Origin: Patescibacteria group bacterium | GTDB taxonomy: Bacteria; Patescibacteriota; Minisyncoccia; Phycocordibacterales; UBA918 | Length of the DNA stretch: 34,398 bases | Direction: 5' to 3' | Assembly: GCA_019752815.1 (NCBI GenBank) | Contig: JAIELQ010000008.1 | Span: 1 to 34,398, forward strand | Shown here: in pieces, positions 1 to 10,239 of the stretch | How positions within the stretch are numbered: the stretch's first letter is position 1 | How the letters are laid out: each line of letters starts with the position of its first letter | Made by a program: the position numbers and the translations under genes | The notes under the pieces: generated by a model | Seen by the model: only the letters and a program-made list of their open reading frames with translations | Told to the model about the DNA's origin: nothing | The model's database searches: none

Positions 1-895
1 GACCGTTCCATAAAATGGTAGCGGCGTCTTTAATATATGGTGCAAGTTTTGCAATGGTGAGTGGCCCCATATCAGTAATTTTTTCATCAGGCTGAACACC
101 CTGAATACTAACCGTGCGAGTACCGCGTTCGTTTTGAACAACCACATCAACTGCCGCGATTAATTTTGGACTTGAAAGGAACGAGGCCCCTGCAAGCGAA
201 ATCTCCGACACTAGTGATTGCCCAACTTCACGACCTTCAGCTTTTAAAATATCATTTAACAGTGCACCCGTTACAAACACATTGTCGTATAAATCCAGAT
301 ACTTTTCTACCAACGGCATTTTGGTTTCGAATTTGGCTCCACCTAAAATAAGTAATGATGGTGACGTTGGCTCCATGGCTTTTTGCAGTTCCGACACTTC
401 TTCTGCCAAGGTAATACCCGCATAGGCAGGAAGTAGTGTGGGTACTATTACCATCGATGCATGATCACGATGAATGTTATCAAATGCATCGTTAACATAG
501 ATTTCAGCTTGTAGAGCGAGCAGCTTCGCAAACTCTGCATCATTATCACCTTCGCCGGCAAACTGTCGCAGATTCTCAGCCAAAATAATATCGCCGTCCT
601 GCATCGCGGTACGGGCTGACGCAAATTCTGGACTGCCTATTACCCCACCCCACTCCATCGGAATAAGTGATTGAAACGCTGACAACACCGGACGTAGCGT
701 GTCGTGCTCATCACGTCCGATGTGTGCCACTACGATTACTTTGGCACCAGCTTCTTTGAGGAATTTTAGTGTTTGCACTGCCCGATTTAAACGGTACGCG
801 TTTTGCACCACTCCATCTTTTAACGGCACGTTGCATGATGATCGGACCAGTACGTATTTCCCCGTTAATTCAGCACATTCAGTAATTTTTTTCAT
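1..895 (-). CDS. pgk: Phosphoglycerate kinase, N-terminal part (runs off the window edge)
   Basis: Reverse-strand reading from cat at 893-895: MKKITECAELTGKYVLVRSSCNVPLKDGVVQNAYRLNRAVQTLKFLKEAGAKVIVVAHIGRDEH...GGVIGSPEF...LAENLRQFAGEGDND...FVNDAFDNIHRDHAS...LLILGGAKFETKMPLVEKYL; PGK family pattern; adjacent to tpiA. Open to the window edge, so absent from the ORF track. Confidence 0.95.
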   Translation of the reverse strand, partial: MKKITECAELTGKYVLVRSSCNVPLKDGVVQNAYRLNRAVQTLKFLKEAGAKVIVVAHIGRDEHDTLRPVLSAFQSLIPMEWGGVIGSPEFASARTAMQDGDIILAENLRQFAGEGDNDAEFAKLLALQAEIYVNDAFDNIHRDHASMVIVPTLLPAYAGITLAEEVSELQKAMEPTSPSLLILGGAKFETKMPLVEKYLDLYDNVFVTGALLNDILKAEGREVGQSLVSEISLAGASFLSSPKLIAAVDVVVQNERGTRTVSIQGVQPDEKITDMGPLTIAKLAPYIKDAATILWNG

Positions 896-903
896 AAAAT
901 AAT

Positions 904-1665
904 TTATTTTGTAGCGCTCACAATTTTTCCAAAATCTACCGGCTTTAAACTTGCTCCACCAACTAAAAATCCGTCAACGCCACTACCCGTAAATAATTCC
1001 CTAGCGTTGTCTGCATTGACTGAGCCACCATAGACAATTCGGACATGACGGGCAATTGTTCTGTCAAATTGTTTAGTTAGAACTTTTTTGATAAACATCT
1101 GCATCTCCTCCACATCAGCTACAGTTGCCGTAGCACCGGTACCGATTGCCCATATCGGTTCATACGCTATAATCACATCCTTTAATCGAGATTTTGGCAA
1201 AGCTGACAGAGCAGTCACAACCTGGGTTTCAATCATGGTTAAAAAATTACCCTGCGTATCTCGCACCTCTTCACCCACACAGAGAATTGGGCTTAGTTTT
1301 GCGACTGTGGCAGCTAACATTTTTTTAGCAATCAGTTCATTGCCCTCACCCATTTTGCGTCGTTCTGAGTGGCCAACAATAACGTAATTACCCCCGGCGT
1401 CTTTTATTTGCATGGCTGCATGTTCTCCGGTGTAGGCTCCTTTAACATCAACATGACAATTCTGGGCACCAACCAAAAGTGGACCCTGCCCAGTAGTTTT
1501 TTTGACTTCAGCAATATAGATGTGTGGCACGCAGGCAACAACTGTGGCGTGGGTATTTTTCTTGGCGATGGCAACGGTGGCTTTGGCAATAGTTTTTGCC
1601 TCGTTCTGGGTAGCTGGATTCATTTTCCAGTTAGCAATGACTACCGGATGTTTCGTTTGTGACAT
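904..1665 (-). CDS. tpiA: Triosephosphate isomerase
   Basis: VIANWKMNP, VIVGHSERR, IAYEPIWAIGTG, VYGGSVN, GFLVGGASL motifs; start at MSQTKHP inside the 261-aa ORF. Confidence 0.97.
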   Translation of the reverse strand: MSQTKHPVVIANWKMNPATQNEAKTIAKATVAIAKKNTHATVVACVPHIYIAEVKKTTGQGPLLVGAQNCHVDVKGAYTGEHAAMQIKDAGGNYVIVGHSERRKMGEGNELIAKKMLAATVAKLSPILCVGEEVRDTQGNFLTMIETQVVTALSALPKSRLKDVIIAYEPIWAIGTGATATVADVEEMQMFIKKVLTKQFDRTIARHVRIVYGGSVNADNARELFTGSGVDGFLVGGASLKPVDFGKIVSATK

Positions 1666-1688
1666 ATACGTATATTGTAACACGAGCA

Positions 1689-1718
1689 AAAAGAGCGGAC
1701 TTTAGTCCGCTCTTTTTT
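1689..1718. terminator. Intrinsic terminator
   Basis: AAAAGAGCGGAC-ttta-GTCCGCTCTTTTTT hairpin with T run. Confidence 0.8.
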
Positions 1719-1719
1719 G

Positions 1720-3171
1720 TTAGTTGGCATCTTGCCAATCAGAGAATTCATAGTCGTCTGAAGTAGAAGGTATGAGTGGTGGTGGATTAGTCACTAGGTT
1801 TCGGTCGTAGGTATTAAAGCGATTTGCAAAGCCCGAACCATTCGTCCATTGTGTCCCTACTCGACCATTACTGACGATAGTGCCATTGAAGTTTTCTGAG
1901 TTTAAGGCGGCTGAAGATAGAAAAGCTGTCGGCAAATTATTTCCGGAACAACTACCAGTAACACCGGTACCACAATATAAGTTACGACCATATTTTCCAT
2001 TTTTAGCGATAAATATGCCATTGATATACATATCTTCAGGAACATTGACACCAATTAAAACGTCCTGTTCAGCGATGGCAAGTAGTGCTGAACCGGTAGC
2101 AGAGGTGTAGGTGATATTGCCTTGCAATATCATTGATGGATCTGTAGCGGTGTCGCTCGCCGCTGCGATAGCCACTCTACTAGCGACTGTTCCTTCGAGC
2201 CAAACTTTATCTTCGACGTAGATAAGCGGACAACTCGCGGGGATAACGTAGGTATTAACGAGCGTGGAGTTATTTATAATATTTCGCTCATCTACCCAGT
2301 CACCAGGTGCGCCTGTAGCATTACCACGATGTGAAATGGTGCTCGTGACACGACGTACTGTGACGGTGTTATTACTGTTAAAGGTAATGCGATACCCGGC
2401 ATTAGTTCCCCCCGCTGGTGGGATATATAGACCTCCGTTGTTCTGAGCCCGGGTTTTCATTTGTGAAAGATCAACCGTTATACCATTGAAATCAATATTA
2501 GAAGCCGGAAAATCAAAGAGCGCAGTGTTAGGGTTTCCAGTCGTAGTAAATACCCCGTTGCGATTTCCCGTTGGTGAGCATCCAAATCCGCTATCACACG
2601 TCCATGTTGTCTGCCCACTAGTAACTGACCCATTATTTGTTCCATCGAATCGAATACCGCCGTTTGAGTGATAGGGTCCATTCACTATCCGGTCAGCTCC
2701 TGCCCAGACATTACTATTGAGAATAAACGCATAGTCAGCCACGGTTGGTTTGGTGTAACGAGCCGTCATCGTTCGTTTAATGTTTGGCATCGCGTACGTA
2801 CTTCCGACAGAAGTTACCCGGATTGACGCCACATCACCACAGTAGGTAGTACTCGCAATTGATAGTGAGTACTCCCCTATCGGACCCCCCTCGGGATCAT
2901 TGTAGACGCCAACATACGGGCCGGGCAATCCCGTACCATTGGTTACATCGTTCGGGTAGTGTGCAAGATACCATTTATAATAATTAAGTCCGGCCTCTGC
3001 AATTTGTCCGGCAGTTTCTAGCTCGACTCGTTGTGCAATTAGCCGACTTTGGGTCACAATAAATACGGTAAATGAACTAATGATAGTGAAAAAAATTGCC
3101 CCGAATACCAAAACTAGGATCATCAAATATCCACCTGAATACTTTTTTTGTTTGGCACTGTGCGTATTCAT
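1720..3171 (-). CDS. PilX-like / type IV pilus assembly-associated protein (N-terminal TM helix, large exported domain)
   Basis: 483 aa; GGYLMILVLVFGAIFFTIISSFTVFIVTQSRLIAQRVELETAGQIAEAGLNYYKWYLAHYP; downstream of the prepilin genes in the pilus operon. Confidence 0.7.
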   Translation of the reverse strand: MNTHSAKQKKYSGGYLMILVLVFGAIFFTIISSFTVFIVTQSRLIAQRVELETAGQIAEAGLNYYKWYLAHYPNDVTNGTGLPGPYVGVYNDPEGGPIGEYSLSIASTTYCGDVASIRVTSVGSTYAMPNIKRTMTARYTKPTVADYAFILNSNVWAGADRIVNGPYHSNGGIRFDGTNNGSVTSGQTTWTCDSGFGCSPTGNRNGVFTTTGNPNTALFDFPASNIDFNGITVDLSQMKTRAQNNGGLYIPPAGGTNAGYRITFNSNNTVTVRRVTSTISHRGNATGAPGDWVDERNIINNSTLVNTYVIPASCPLIYVEDKVWLEGTVASRVAIAAASDTATDPSMILQGNITYTSATGSALLAIAEQDVLIGVNVPEDMYINGIFIAKNGKYGRNLYCGTGVTGSCSGNNLPTAFLSSAALNSENFNGTIVSNGRVGTQWTNGSGFANRFNTYDRNLVTNPPPLIPSTSDDYEFSDWQDAN

Positions 3172-3173
3172 AA

Positions 3174-3803
3174 TTATAAGTTGGTTTTAAGATTCCGCGG
3201 AGCCGCACTACCTTGGAGCATAAACTCACCCGGCGACCGCACTGGATCAATATTTACAATCAAGTTCATCGTAATGTATGAGATATCGGAAATCATTGCC
3301 TGTGGTGAAGCCACGAGTGAACCATTACTATCATAGTAGCGGAAGATAACCACATTTTGCCTACCGTTTTGCACATATTCAGACATTACTTCGATCGAGC
3401 TTGGGGTGGTGGTACTGTAGGTCGAGGAGGCAGTTGGGTTGTAGGTAAATTTCCTCAACGTTGTTGAAGTCCCCAATACGTACTCGATGTATTCGATACT
3501 ATTATCTTTATCAATATCACTGTAAAAACCAATAGTACTCGTGCCCGCACGCACCAATGCAAACGCACCATTTGCGCCCGTTGTCATTTCACGAGCATCG
3601 CGCACCCATGTTCCCAGACCTTTGCGCGCAACTTCTATTTCATTTGACTGTTCAAAGGTATACCCATGATTTTTATACATCTGGGTAATGGTATTCGTGA
3701 TCACAAACAGCAAAACGGTATTAAGGGCCACCACCATTACAGCTTCAATCAAGGTAAAGCCATGTTGCGCATTTTGTTTTTTAGAGAAAAATACAGTATT
3801 CAT
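3174..3803 (-). CDS. Prepilin-type N-terminal cleavage/methylation protein
   Basis: HGFTLIEAVMVVALNTVLLFVITNTITQMYK class III signal; operon context. Confidence 0.88.
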   Translation of the reverse strand: MNTVFFSKKQNAQHGFTLIEAVMVVALNTVLLFVITNTITQMYKNHGYTFEQSNEIEVARKGLGTWVRDAREMTTGANGAFALVRAGTSTIGFYSDIDKDNSIEYIEYVLGTSTTLRKFTYNPTASSTYSTTTPSSIEVMSEYVQNGRQNVVIFRYYDSNGSLVASPQAMISDISYITMNLIVNIDPVRSPGEFMLQGSAAPRNLKTNL

Positions 3804-3804
3804 A

Positions 3805-5541
3805 TTAAAATGTGACGTTCTGAAGTTCATCCCCACTGATATCAATATTTACTAAATTTTGGCTCGTATATCCAGCAGCTTGTACATCTAGTGTGTAGTC
3901 AATTGCGGGCGTTAAACTGTTAAAAAATACTTGCCCGCAACTGCCCGTCACTTGCGTCTCTGAAAAAGCGCCTCGTTCTAATTCAACCACTGCACCTATC
4001 ACAGGAGAACCGCCCGCAGTTGTTACGGCGACCCGTAACGAGTTGGCGGTATCCGGAGCGAATAGCAATTCTAAATCTGTGTTGGTTCCCGGAACTACAG
4101 TTAACCCCGTAGGCACACACACCGCTGCTACATCGTAACCAGCAGAACTGACGGTGTATGTGTCCGCCTCAATATTTCGTAACGTGACTTGGCCCGAAGC
4201 ATTCGTTGTTGTACTGATTACCGTTTTGTAAACTATTGACGCATCCGCTCGGGTGCCAATGCTTTTTGCTCCAGTAAATATTAATGATTCACTCGCAAAC
4301 GGAGACTGGCTTTCAGTGTACCCTAACACTACTGCATCAACCTGCGGTGTCTCATTTGCATTTGTAGTGGTAAGTGTCAGTCCGATGGTCACTTCGGGAT
4401 ACAACACAGCATCGAGTTGAGTGATATCAAATGCTCCTATAGAAAACCCCACTGCATTCCCGGGAAGCTCACTGTCAGGAATAAGAGCATACGCCGTACT
4501 GCTACCGGTATAGAAACGCACTAGCACATTGGTGTTACTAGTTTCAGTTCCTTCAACAAGCAGATAATCCCAACCGGCAAGCGGACTGGGAATTGAAGCA
4601 GACAAATACGCCACGCCACTGCCGCTATACGAACCAGGGGCTCCTTGCAATTGTAACCGACCTCCCGTCACCGCCGTGTCTGTTGAGGTAGCAATACCAC
4701 CAGTACCCGTAAATGGCTCAGTAATTACCGCTGGCACTTTATTTGCAAGCGCCGCTATCGAAACATCACTTAATTCATCGATGAACATATTCAGTGTCGA
4801 TACACTAGCTTCAACAACTGCAATAGGTAACCGTGTCGGGTTTGGCAGCGTCGTGGTAGCTTTAATAGTTCTATCAGTTGAGTAGCCCGGAGCGGTAACA
4901 ATTACTTCATAATCCGATCCCGCTGGTGCGCCGCCAAAAAGGGCTATTCCTGAGGCGTCAGACGAGCGAGTCACGTCAATATTTGGTACCAGGGTGGTAT
5001 TTATCAACCTCACATCTGCTCCGGGTAGTGGTACGGTGTCGTCATTGAATACATTTACGCGCACGGTGCCACCGCCCACATCTGTTTCAATAGAACGTGG
5101 AATAATGTTCGATACTAAAAACACTTCTTTAGTTACGCCCCGTAGTGTCCACGAAAGCGTCACCTTGGCTTGTTTGTAATCTGTTGTAATACCATTACTA
5201 TCAGCAACCCCGAGTCCGTCTGCATCATCATCTACATAATCAATCAACACCCGCTTCGTAAACATGATGCCGTTTAACGTCGTAGTACTAACCTGAGGGA
5301 TTAAACCGGACGGAATACCTGATACCGTTCCGACCGCGTTATATGACAACGAGCGAATATACTCCATGTTGTCGTTTGCAAGTGTCAGTGCGGTTAATTT
5401 TGCTCGGCTATGTGAAATCAGTTCAAGAGAATACCGAAAACTAATCAGTAGTCCGCCAAAAACCACCAGCATTACCGCTGACACAATCAAAATCTCTACT
5501 AGCGAAAAACCCGACTGCGGTTGTTTTTTATTTAATACCAT
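3805..5541 (-). CDS. Large prepilin-like protein with carboxypeptidase-regulatory-like (Ig-like) repeats
   Basis: QSGFSLVEILIVSAVMLVVFGGLLISFRYSLELI type IV signal, then DVRLINTTLVPNIDVTRSSDASGIALFGGAPAGSDYEVIVTAPGYS and VVELERGAFSETQVTGSCGQVFFNSLTPAIDYTLDVQAAGYTSQ repeats. Confidence 0.85.
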   Translation of the reverse strand: MVLNKKQPQSGFSLVEILIVSAVMLVVFGGLLISFRYSLELISHSRAKLTALTLANDNMEYIRSLSYNAVGTVSGIPSGLIPQVSTTTLNGIMFTKRVLIDYVDDDADGLGVADSNGITTDYKQAKVTLSWTLRGVTKEVFLVSNIIPRSIETDVGGGTVRVNVFNDDTVPLPGADVRLINTTLVPNIDVTRSSDASGIALFGGAPAGSDYEVIVTAPGYSTDRTIKATTTLPNPTRLPIAVVEASVSTLNMFIDELSDVSIAALANKVPAVITEPFTGTGGIATSTDTAVTGGRLQLQGAPGSYSGSGVAYLSASIPSPLAGWDYLLVEGTETSNTNVLVRFYTGSSTAYALIPDSELPGNAVGFSIGAFDITQLDAVLYPEVTIGLTLTTTNANETPQVDAVVLGYTESQSPFASESLIFTGAKSIGTRADASIVYKTVISTTTNASGQVTLRNIEADTYTVSSAGYDVAAVCVPTGLTVVPGTNTDLELLFAPDTANSLRVAVTTAGGSPVIGAVVELERGAFSETQVTGSCGQVFFNSLTPAIDYTLDVQAAGYTSQNLVNIDISGDELQNVTF

Positions 5542-6757
5542 CGCCAATTGAATAAATCGGTGCAATCAACGCGAGCGCAAAGAACCCTACCCCGCCACCA
5601 ATGACCACCATCAAGAGTGGTTCAATAATCGTTGAAAGGTCTTTGGTTTTTCGCTCTACTTCGGTTTCGTAAAAAATAGCCAGTTCGCCTAACATGCCGG
5701 CAATTTGTCCGGTCTCTTCACCTACCAAAATCATTTCCCCAACGAGTACGGGATACAAATCCGTTCGCTCTACGAATGACTCCGACAGTGGTGTTCCCTT
5801 TTCTACCCGGTCTCGTGCACTGCGAATAATTTGTTTATAAAAATAGTTTTGCACCACCTCTTCGGTAATCTCTAACGCCTGCATCACATCAACTCCTGAA
5901 TTAAGTAACGATGACAGTGTACGCGCTGTACGCGCTGAGTTTGTTTCTTTGGCCAATGTTCCAATCACCGGTAGTTTTGGCACCAGCCACGAGGTGGCAA
6001 TTTTGCCGTATTTAGTTCGGAGTCCATAGAGCAACAGAATAACAAACCCAATCATTCCACCGACTGCAAGCACAGTGTACTCAACAAAGAAATCGCTAGC
6101 AGAAATTAAAAATTGAGTCGTTACCGGCAAATCGGTTCCCATTTCTTTGAACACACCGGTAATTTGCGGCATCACAAAAATCATCATCAGCACCCCAATA
6201 ATAACCATGGCCATTAATACAATCGACGGGTACATCATCGCCCCTTTAATTTTCTTTTTTAGGTTCGCTGAGCGCTCCATTTGCACTGCGAGCGTCTGGA
6301 GTGAATCAGCCAAATTTCCACTCTCTTCTCCAGCCTTAATCATCGCTACATACAAATCACTAAATACTTCGGGGAAAGCAGCCAGGGCTTCAAAAAATTG
6401 CCCACCCTTATTGATGTTATCAATAATTTGTTTTACGACGCCTTTGAGTTTCGCATTAGTACTTTGTCGTTCAATTACTGACAAGGCTCGAGTAATAGTG
6501 AGCCCAGCCGTAAGCATCGAACCGAGGTTGCGGGTCATCATCACGAGCTCATCTTGTTTTACCTTGCCTAACTTATAGTTAATGGCGTCCATATTGATCA
6601 AGTTCTTCAGCGCGAAGCCACTTGATTCTTCAATACTTTCAACCGTATGGTTGTTACTGCGCGCAATATCGTAGACCGCATACCGATCATCGGCCGTCAC
6701 AGTTTCTTTGACTTTTTTCCCTTCGGTATCGAGACCGGTATAGGTAAATTTAGCCAT
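5528..6757 (-). CDS. pilC: Type II secretion/type IV pilus inner-membrane protein PilC (GspF family)
   Basis: MAKFTYTGLDTEGKKVKETVTADDR...MIKAGEESGNLADSL...GEETGQIAGMLGELAIFYETEVERKTKDLSTIIEPLLMVVIGGGVGFFALALIAPIYSIGDGI. Confidence 0.95.
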   Translation of the reverse strand: MAKFTYTGLDTEGKKVKETVTADDRYAVYDIARSNNHTVESIEESSGFALKNLINMDAINYKLGKVKQDELVMMTRNLGSMLTAGLTITRALSVIERQSTNAKLKGVVKQIIDNINKGGQFFEALAAFPEVFSDLYVAMIKAGEESGNLADSLQTLAVQMERSANLKKKIKGAMMYPSIVLMAMVIIGVLMMIFVMPQITGVFKEMGTDLPVTTQFLISASDFFVEYTVLAVGGMIGFVILLLYGLRTKYGKIATSWLVPKLPVIGTLAKETNSARTARTLSSLLNSGVDVMQALEITEEVVQNYFYKQIIRSARDRVEKGTPLSESFVERTDLYPVLVGEMILVGEETGQIAGMLGELAIFYETEVERKTKDLSTIIEPLLMVVIGGGVGFFALALIAPIYSIGDGIK

Positions 6758-6761
6758 GATG

Positions 6762-8513
6762 TTACTCACTAATTACTCGAAGTACTTCTTCAATTGAGGT
6801 TAGTCCTCGGGCAGCCTTGTAGATACCATCTTCCATCATCGTGAGCATCCCTTCTTTACGGGCTTGAATTTCAATCTCATCACCGGTTTTATGCGCCATC
6901 ACCATATCTTTAATAGTTGGAGACATTTCGAGTACTTCATGAATACCCATGCGACCAACATAGCCATCTTCGGTCTGGCCTTTTTCTTTTGGATGATAAA
7001 ACGTTATATCGTTCCAGGTGGCATCGTCTTTAACAATTTTTTCTTCCTTTAATGTATTCAACACGAGATCCATATTGACATGATTGGCGAGTTCATCCCG
7101 TTCCGCCTTTGACAGCACATAGCCGATTTTGTCATCAGCGAGTTTACGAACGAGTCGTTGTCCAATCGCTACCCGTAATGTAGACACGAGTAAAAACGAC
7201 TCAATTCCCATATCAATCAACCGGGCCACGGTTCCTGATGATGAATTTGTGTGCACTGTAGCCAATACCAAGTGCCCGGTAAGCGCCGCGTTAATAGCCA
7301 AACTGGCAGTTTCCTGGTCACGGATTTCCCCTACCATAATAATGTCTGGATCCTGACGCATGAGTGACCGCAAACCAGCCGCAAAGGTAAAGCCAATATC
7401 TGGTTTCACCTGTGTTTGATTAACCCGCGCCATCTGGTATTCAATTGGGTCTTCAACGGTAGAAATGTTTACTTCAGGAGTATTAAGCAAATCGAGCACC
7501 GTATAGAGGGTGGTCGATTTACCAGACCCGGTCGGACCAGTCACCAAAATAATACCGGTAGTTGCCCGCGTCGCTTTATGAATACGTTCAAGCGTACTCC
7601 CGTGAAAACCAATACCTTCGAGTGAAAACCCCGTACGATTCTCACGCAACAAACGCATCACCACTTTTTCACCAAAATACACGGGAAGCATCGACACACG
7701 AAAGGCCACTTTTTGTCCATCCATTTCCATTTTAAAGCGACCATCTTGCGGTAATCGTTTTTGGTCGAGTTTTAGGTTTGAGAGCACCTTTAATCGTGCC
7801 ACAATCGTGCCGGCAGCAATTTTAGGCAACTTCATGGCATCATTTAAAATACCGTCGATGCGGTACCGCACGAGTACTTCATTCTCCATTGGTTCAATAT
7901 GAATATCGGACGCACCTTGGATAATGGCGTGTCGAAGCAAGGTATCAACAATCCGCACCACCGGTAGGTCTTCGGCCATTTTTTTAAGATCCGCTTCTGA
8001 GGCTTCTTCCCCGTCAGCTTCTGCCACAATCTTGAGGGCACTAGCATCACGCATAATGATGTCGCCGAACTCATCTTTGAGATTCTTTTGGTACTGACGC
8101 AGTGCACCGCGCATTGATTCGGTATCAGTCAATCGAGGTAAGATTTTCAAGCCTACTTTTTTCTTAATAAAGTCAATCGCTGGCAAATCAGCCGTATCAA
8201 GCATCGCTACTTCAAGCGTAAATTCATTTTTCTTAAACGCAATAATATTGTGTGTCCGGGCTACAGGTTCAGGAATAAGCGACAATATTTCAAACTCAAT
8301 TTTGATATCTTTGAGAGATACAAATGGGATACCCAGCACATACGATTCGACACGCCGCATATCGTCTTCGGTGAGGTACCCGCCCGCAATTAATGCTTCG
8401 GCTAGGGTACGTTTTTCTTCAGTCGCTACTTTTTCGGCACTGCTTATATCAGCCTTGGTCACAAGGTTTGAATCAAGGATGAATTTTTTTAATTGATCAT
8501 CAGCGATACGCAT
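6762..8513 (-). CDS. pilB: Type IV pilus assembly ATPase PilB (GspE family)
   Basis: Walker A GPTGSGKSTTLY, Asp box VEDPIEY, Walker B RQDPDIIMVGEIRDQETA, His box GHLVLATVHTN, GspE N-terminal domain; start at MRIADD. Confidence 0.96.
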   Translation of the reverse strand: MRIADDQLKKFILDSNLVTKADISSAEKVATEEKRTLAEALIAGGYLTEDDMRRVESYVLGIPFVSLKDIKIEFEILSLIPEPVARTHNIIAFKKNEFTLEVAMLDTADLPAIDFIKKKVGLKILPRLTDTESMRGALRQYQKNLKDEFGDIIMRDASALKIVAEADGEEASEADLKKMAEDLPVVRIVDTLLRHAIIQGASDIHIEPMENEVLVRYRIDGILNDAMKLPKIAAGTIVARLKVLSNLKLDQKRLPQDGRFKMEMDGQKVAFRVSMLPVYFGEKVVMRLLRENRTGFSLEGIGFHGSTLERIHKATRATTGIILVTGPTGSGKSTTLYTVLDLLNTPEVNISTVEDPIEYQMARVNQTQVKPDIGFTFAAGLRSLMRQDPDIIMVGEIRDQETASLAINAALTGHLVLATVHTNSSSGTVARLIDMGIESFLLVSTLRVAIGQRLVRKLADDKIGYVLSKAERDELANHVNMDLVLNTLKEEKIVKDDATWNDITFYHPKEKGQTEDGYVGRMGIHEVLEMSPTIKDMVMAHKTGDEIEIQARKEGMLTMMEDGIYKAARGLTSIEEVLRVISE

Positions 8514-8666
8514 AGCACTCCAAAAAATTAACGAACAAAAGAACTTGTTGCCCAAACAGTATACCAAACAATCACAAATATAATGACGTCACACTGTTTG
8601 CAAATCAAGAATATTTACTAAAATTTTTCTTCAAAGATTTGAGAGATTTGTGAAGTAGTTCATATT

Positions 8667-8695
8667 TTGACAATGCCCTTACTTTTAGCTATAGT
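8667..8695 (+). promoter_or_regulatory. Sigma70-type promoter for nusA with ~120-nt leader
   Basis: TTGACA - 17 nt - TATAGT; leader contains CGCGCG...CGCGCG hairpin (8712-8733). Confidence 0.8.
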
Positions 8696-8823
8696 ACTAT
8701 TATGACTGATACGCGCGGGCACAAGCTCGCGCGTTCTCTGTCTAGAAGACAATTGTTGGTCCTAACTACAAAAAATTATTACAACCAAAGGGGCATACCC
8801 CTCACATATTAAGAAAACCAATT

Positions 8824-10221
8824 ATGTTCGATTTAAAAGTTATTCATGCGGTACTGACCGAGATGGAAGAAGAACGCGGTATACCCCGCGCCAAGATGAT
8901 TGATGCGATTGAGCAATCACTCGCTACTGCCTATAAAAAAGAATTCGGAAAACGAGGGCAAATTATCACCGCCCACTTTGATTTTGCTACCGGTGACACT
9001 ACCTTTAACCAAATCAAAATTGTGGTTGATGAGAGCATGCTCAAGGCACCACTAGAAGATGGTGAAGAAGAAATTGAAGAAGAAGACGTAATTCCGGACG
9101 CTGAAGGTATCAAAAAAGTGCGTTTCGACGAAGAAAAGCACATTATGTTATCAACGGCCCAAATGATTAAAAAAGGTGCCCAACTCGGAGAGCAGCTCGT
9201 GTTCCCGCTTGAACCAAAAGATGATTTCGGTCGGATTGCTGCCCAAACTGCGAAACAAGTTATCGTACAAAAGATCCGTGAAGCTGAAAAAGAATCAGCG
9301 CTCGCAGAATTTGGACAAAAAGCCGGTGATATTGTGATCGGTCACGTACAGCGATTTGAACGGGGAAATCTCTATGTAGACCTCGGTCGCGTAACGGCCA
9401 TCATGCCGTACGATGAACAAATTCCGGGTGAACGATACAAACCGGGTGAACGAATTCGCGCTATTTTGCTCGCGGTAGAAGAAACACCACGTGGTATTTT
9501 CCTTAAACTATCTCGTGCCCATGGTGATTTCCTCGCGGGACTATTTGCAATTGAGGCACCAGAACTCCAAACGGGTGCTGTGGAAGTAAAATCAGTGGCT
9601 CGTGAAGCCGGCGCTCGTTCAAAAATCGCTGTATTTGCAACGGATTCTCACATTGATCCGGTTGGTTCAATGGTTGGTCAACGTGGCGTTCGTGTTTCAA
9701 CCGTCATGTCGGAACTTGGTGGTGAAAAAATCGATATTATCGAATGGTCAGCCACTCCAAGTGAGTTTATCGAAGATGCGCTATCTCCAGCACAAGTGTT
9801 GTCAGTGAAAATTGTGTCTGAACCTAATGCTGAATTGGTTGAACGTGGACACGCGGTGGCTGAAGTTGCTCCTGACCAACAATCACTAGCTATCGGTCGC
9901 GGCGGACAAAATGTTCGTTTGGCTGCTAAGCTCACTGGTTGGAAAATTGACATTGTATCAGCGCAAACAGGTGATGCGCTAGCAGAAGCAGACGCCAGTG
10001 GCGAAACCGTTATTGATGCACCAGTTGATTCTCCTGCGGGGACAGAAATTGATGATTTAGAAGATGAATCTGGTACAACGGTAGAACCAGTCGGTGTTGA
10101 AGATGATGCCGCCACCGCAGACCGCGACGCCGTCAATCCAGATGACGAAGAAATGGATGAAATTGATACTCCCGAAGAAGCAGAGGCACTTGTAGCAAAG
10201 GAGGAAGAAAACAAGGCCTAA
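8824..10221 (+). CDS. nusA: Transcription termination/antitermination factor NusA
   Basis: MFDLKVIHAVLTEMEEERGIPRAKMIDAIEQSLATAYKKEFG N-domain, S1 domain (GDIVIGHVQRFERGNLYVDLG), KH domains (PVGSMVGQRGVRV, AIGRGGQNVRLA), acidic tail. Confidence 0.95.
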   Translation: MFDLKVIHAVLTEMEEERGIPRAKMIDAIEQSLATAYKKEFGKRGQIITAHFDFATGDTTFNQIKIVVDESMLKAPLEDGEEEIEEEDVIPDAEGIKKVRFDEEKHIMLSTAQMIKKGAQLGEQLVFPLEPKDDFGRIAAQTAKQVIVQKIREAEKESALAEFGQKAGDIVIGHVQRFERGNLYVDLGRVTAIMPYDEQIPGERYKPGERIRAILLAVEETPRGIFLKLSRAHGDFLAGLFAIEAPELQTGAVEVKSVAREAGARSKIAVFATDSHIDPVGSMVGQRGVRVSTVMSELGGEKIDIIEWSATPSEFIEDALSPAQVLSVKIVSEPNAELVERGHAVAEVAPDQQSLAIGRGGQNVRLAAKLTGWKIDIVSAQTGDALAEADASGETVIDAPVDSPAGTEIDDLEDESGTTVEPVGVEDDAATADRDAVNPDDEEMDEIDTPEEAEALVAKEEENKA

Positions 10222-10239
10222 CTATAAAATTAAACGTTT

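Noticed and set aside
9678-10214. 178-aa reverse ORF antisense to nusA
   Set aside because: Low-complexity Ser/Ala-rich shadow of the acidic NusA tail.
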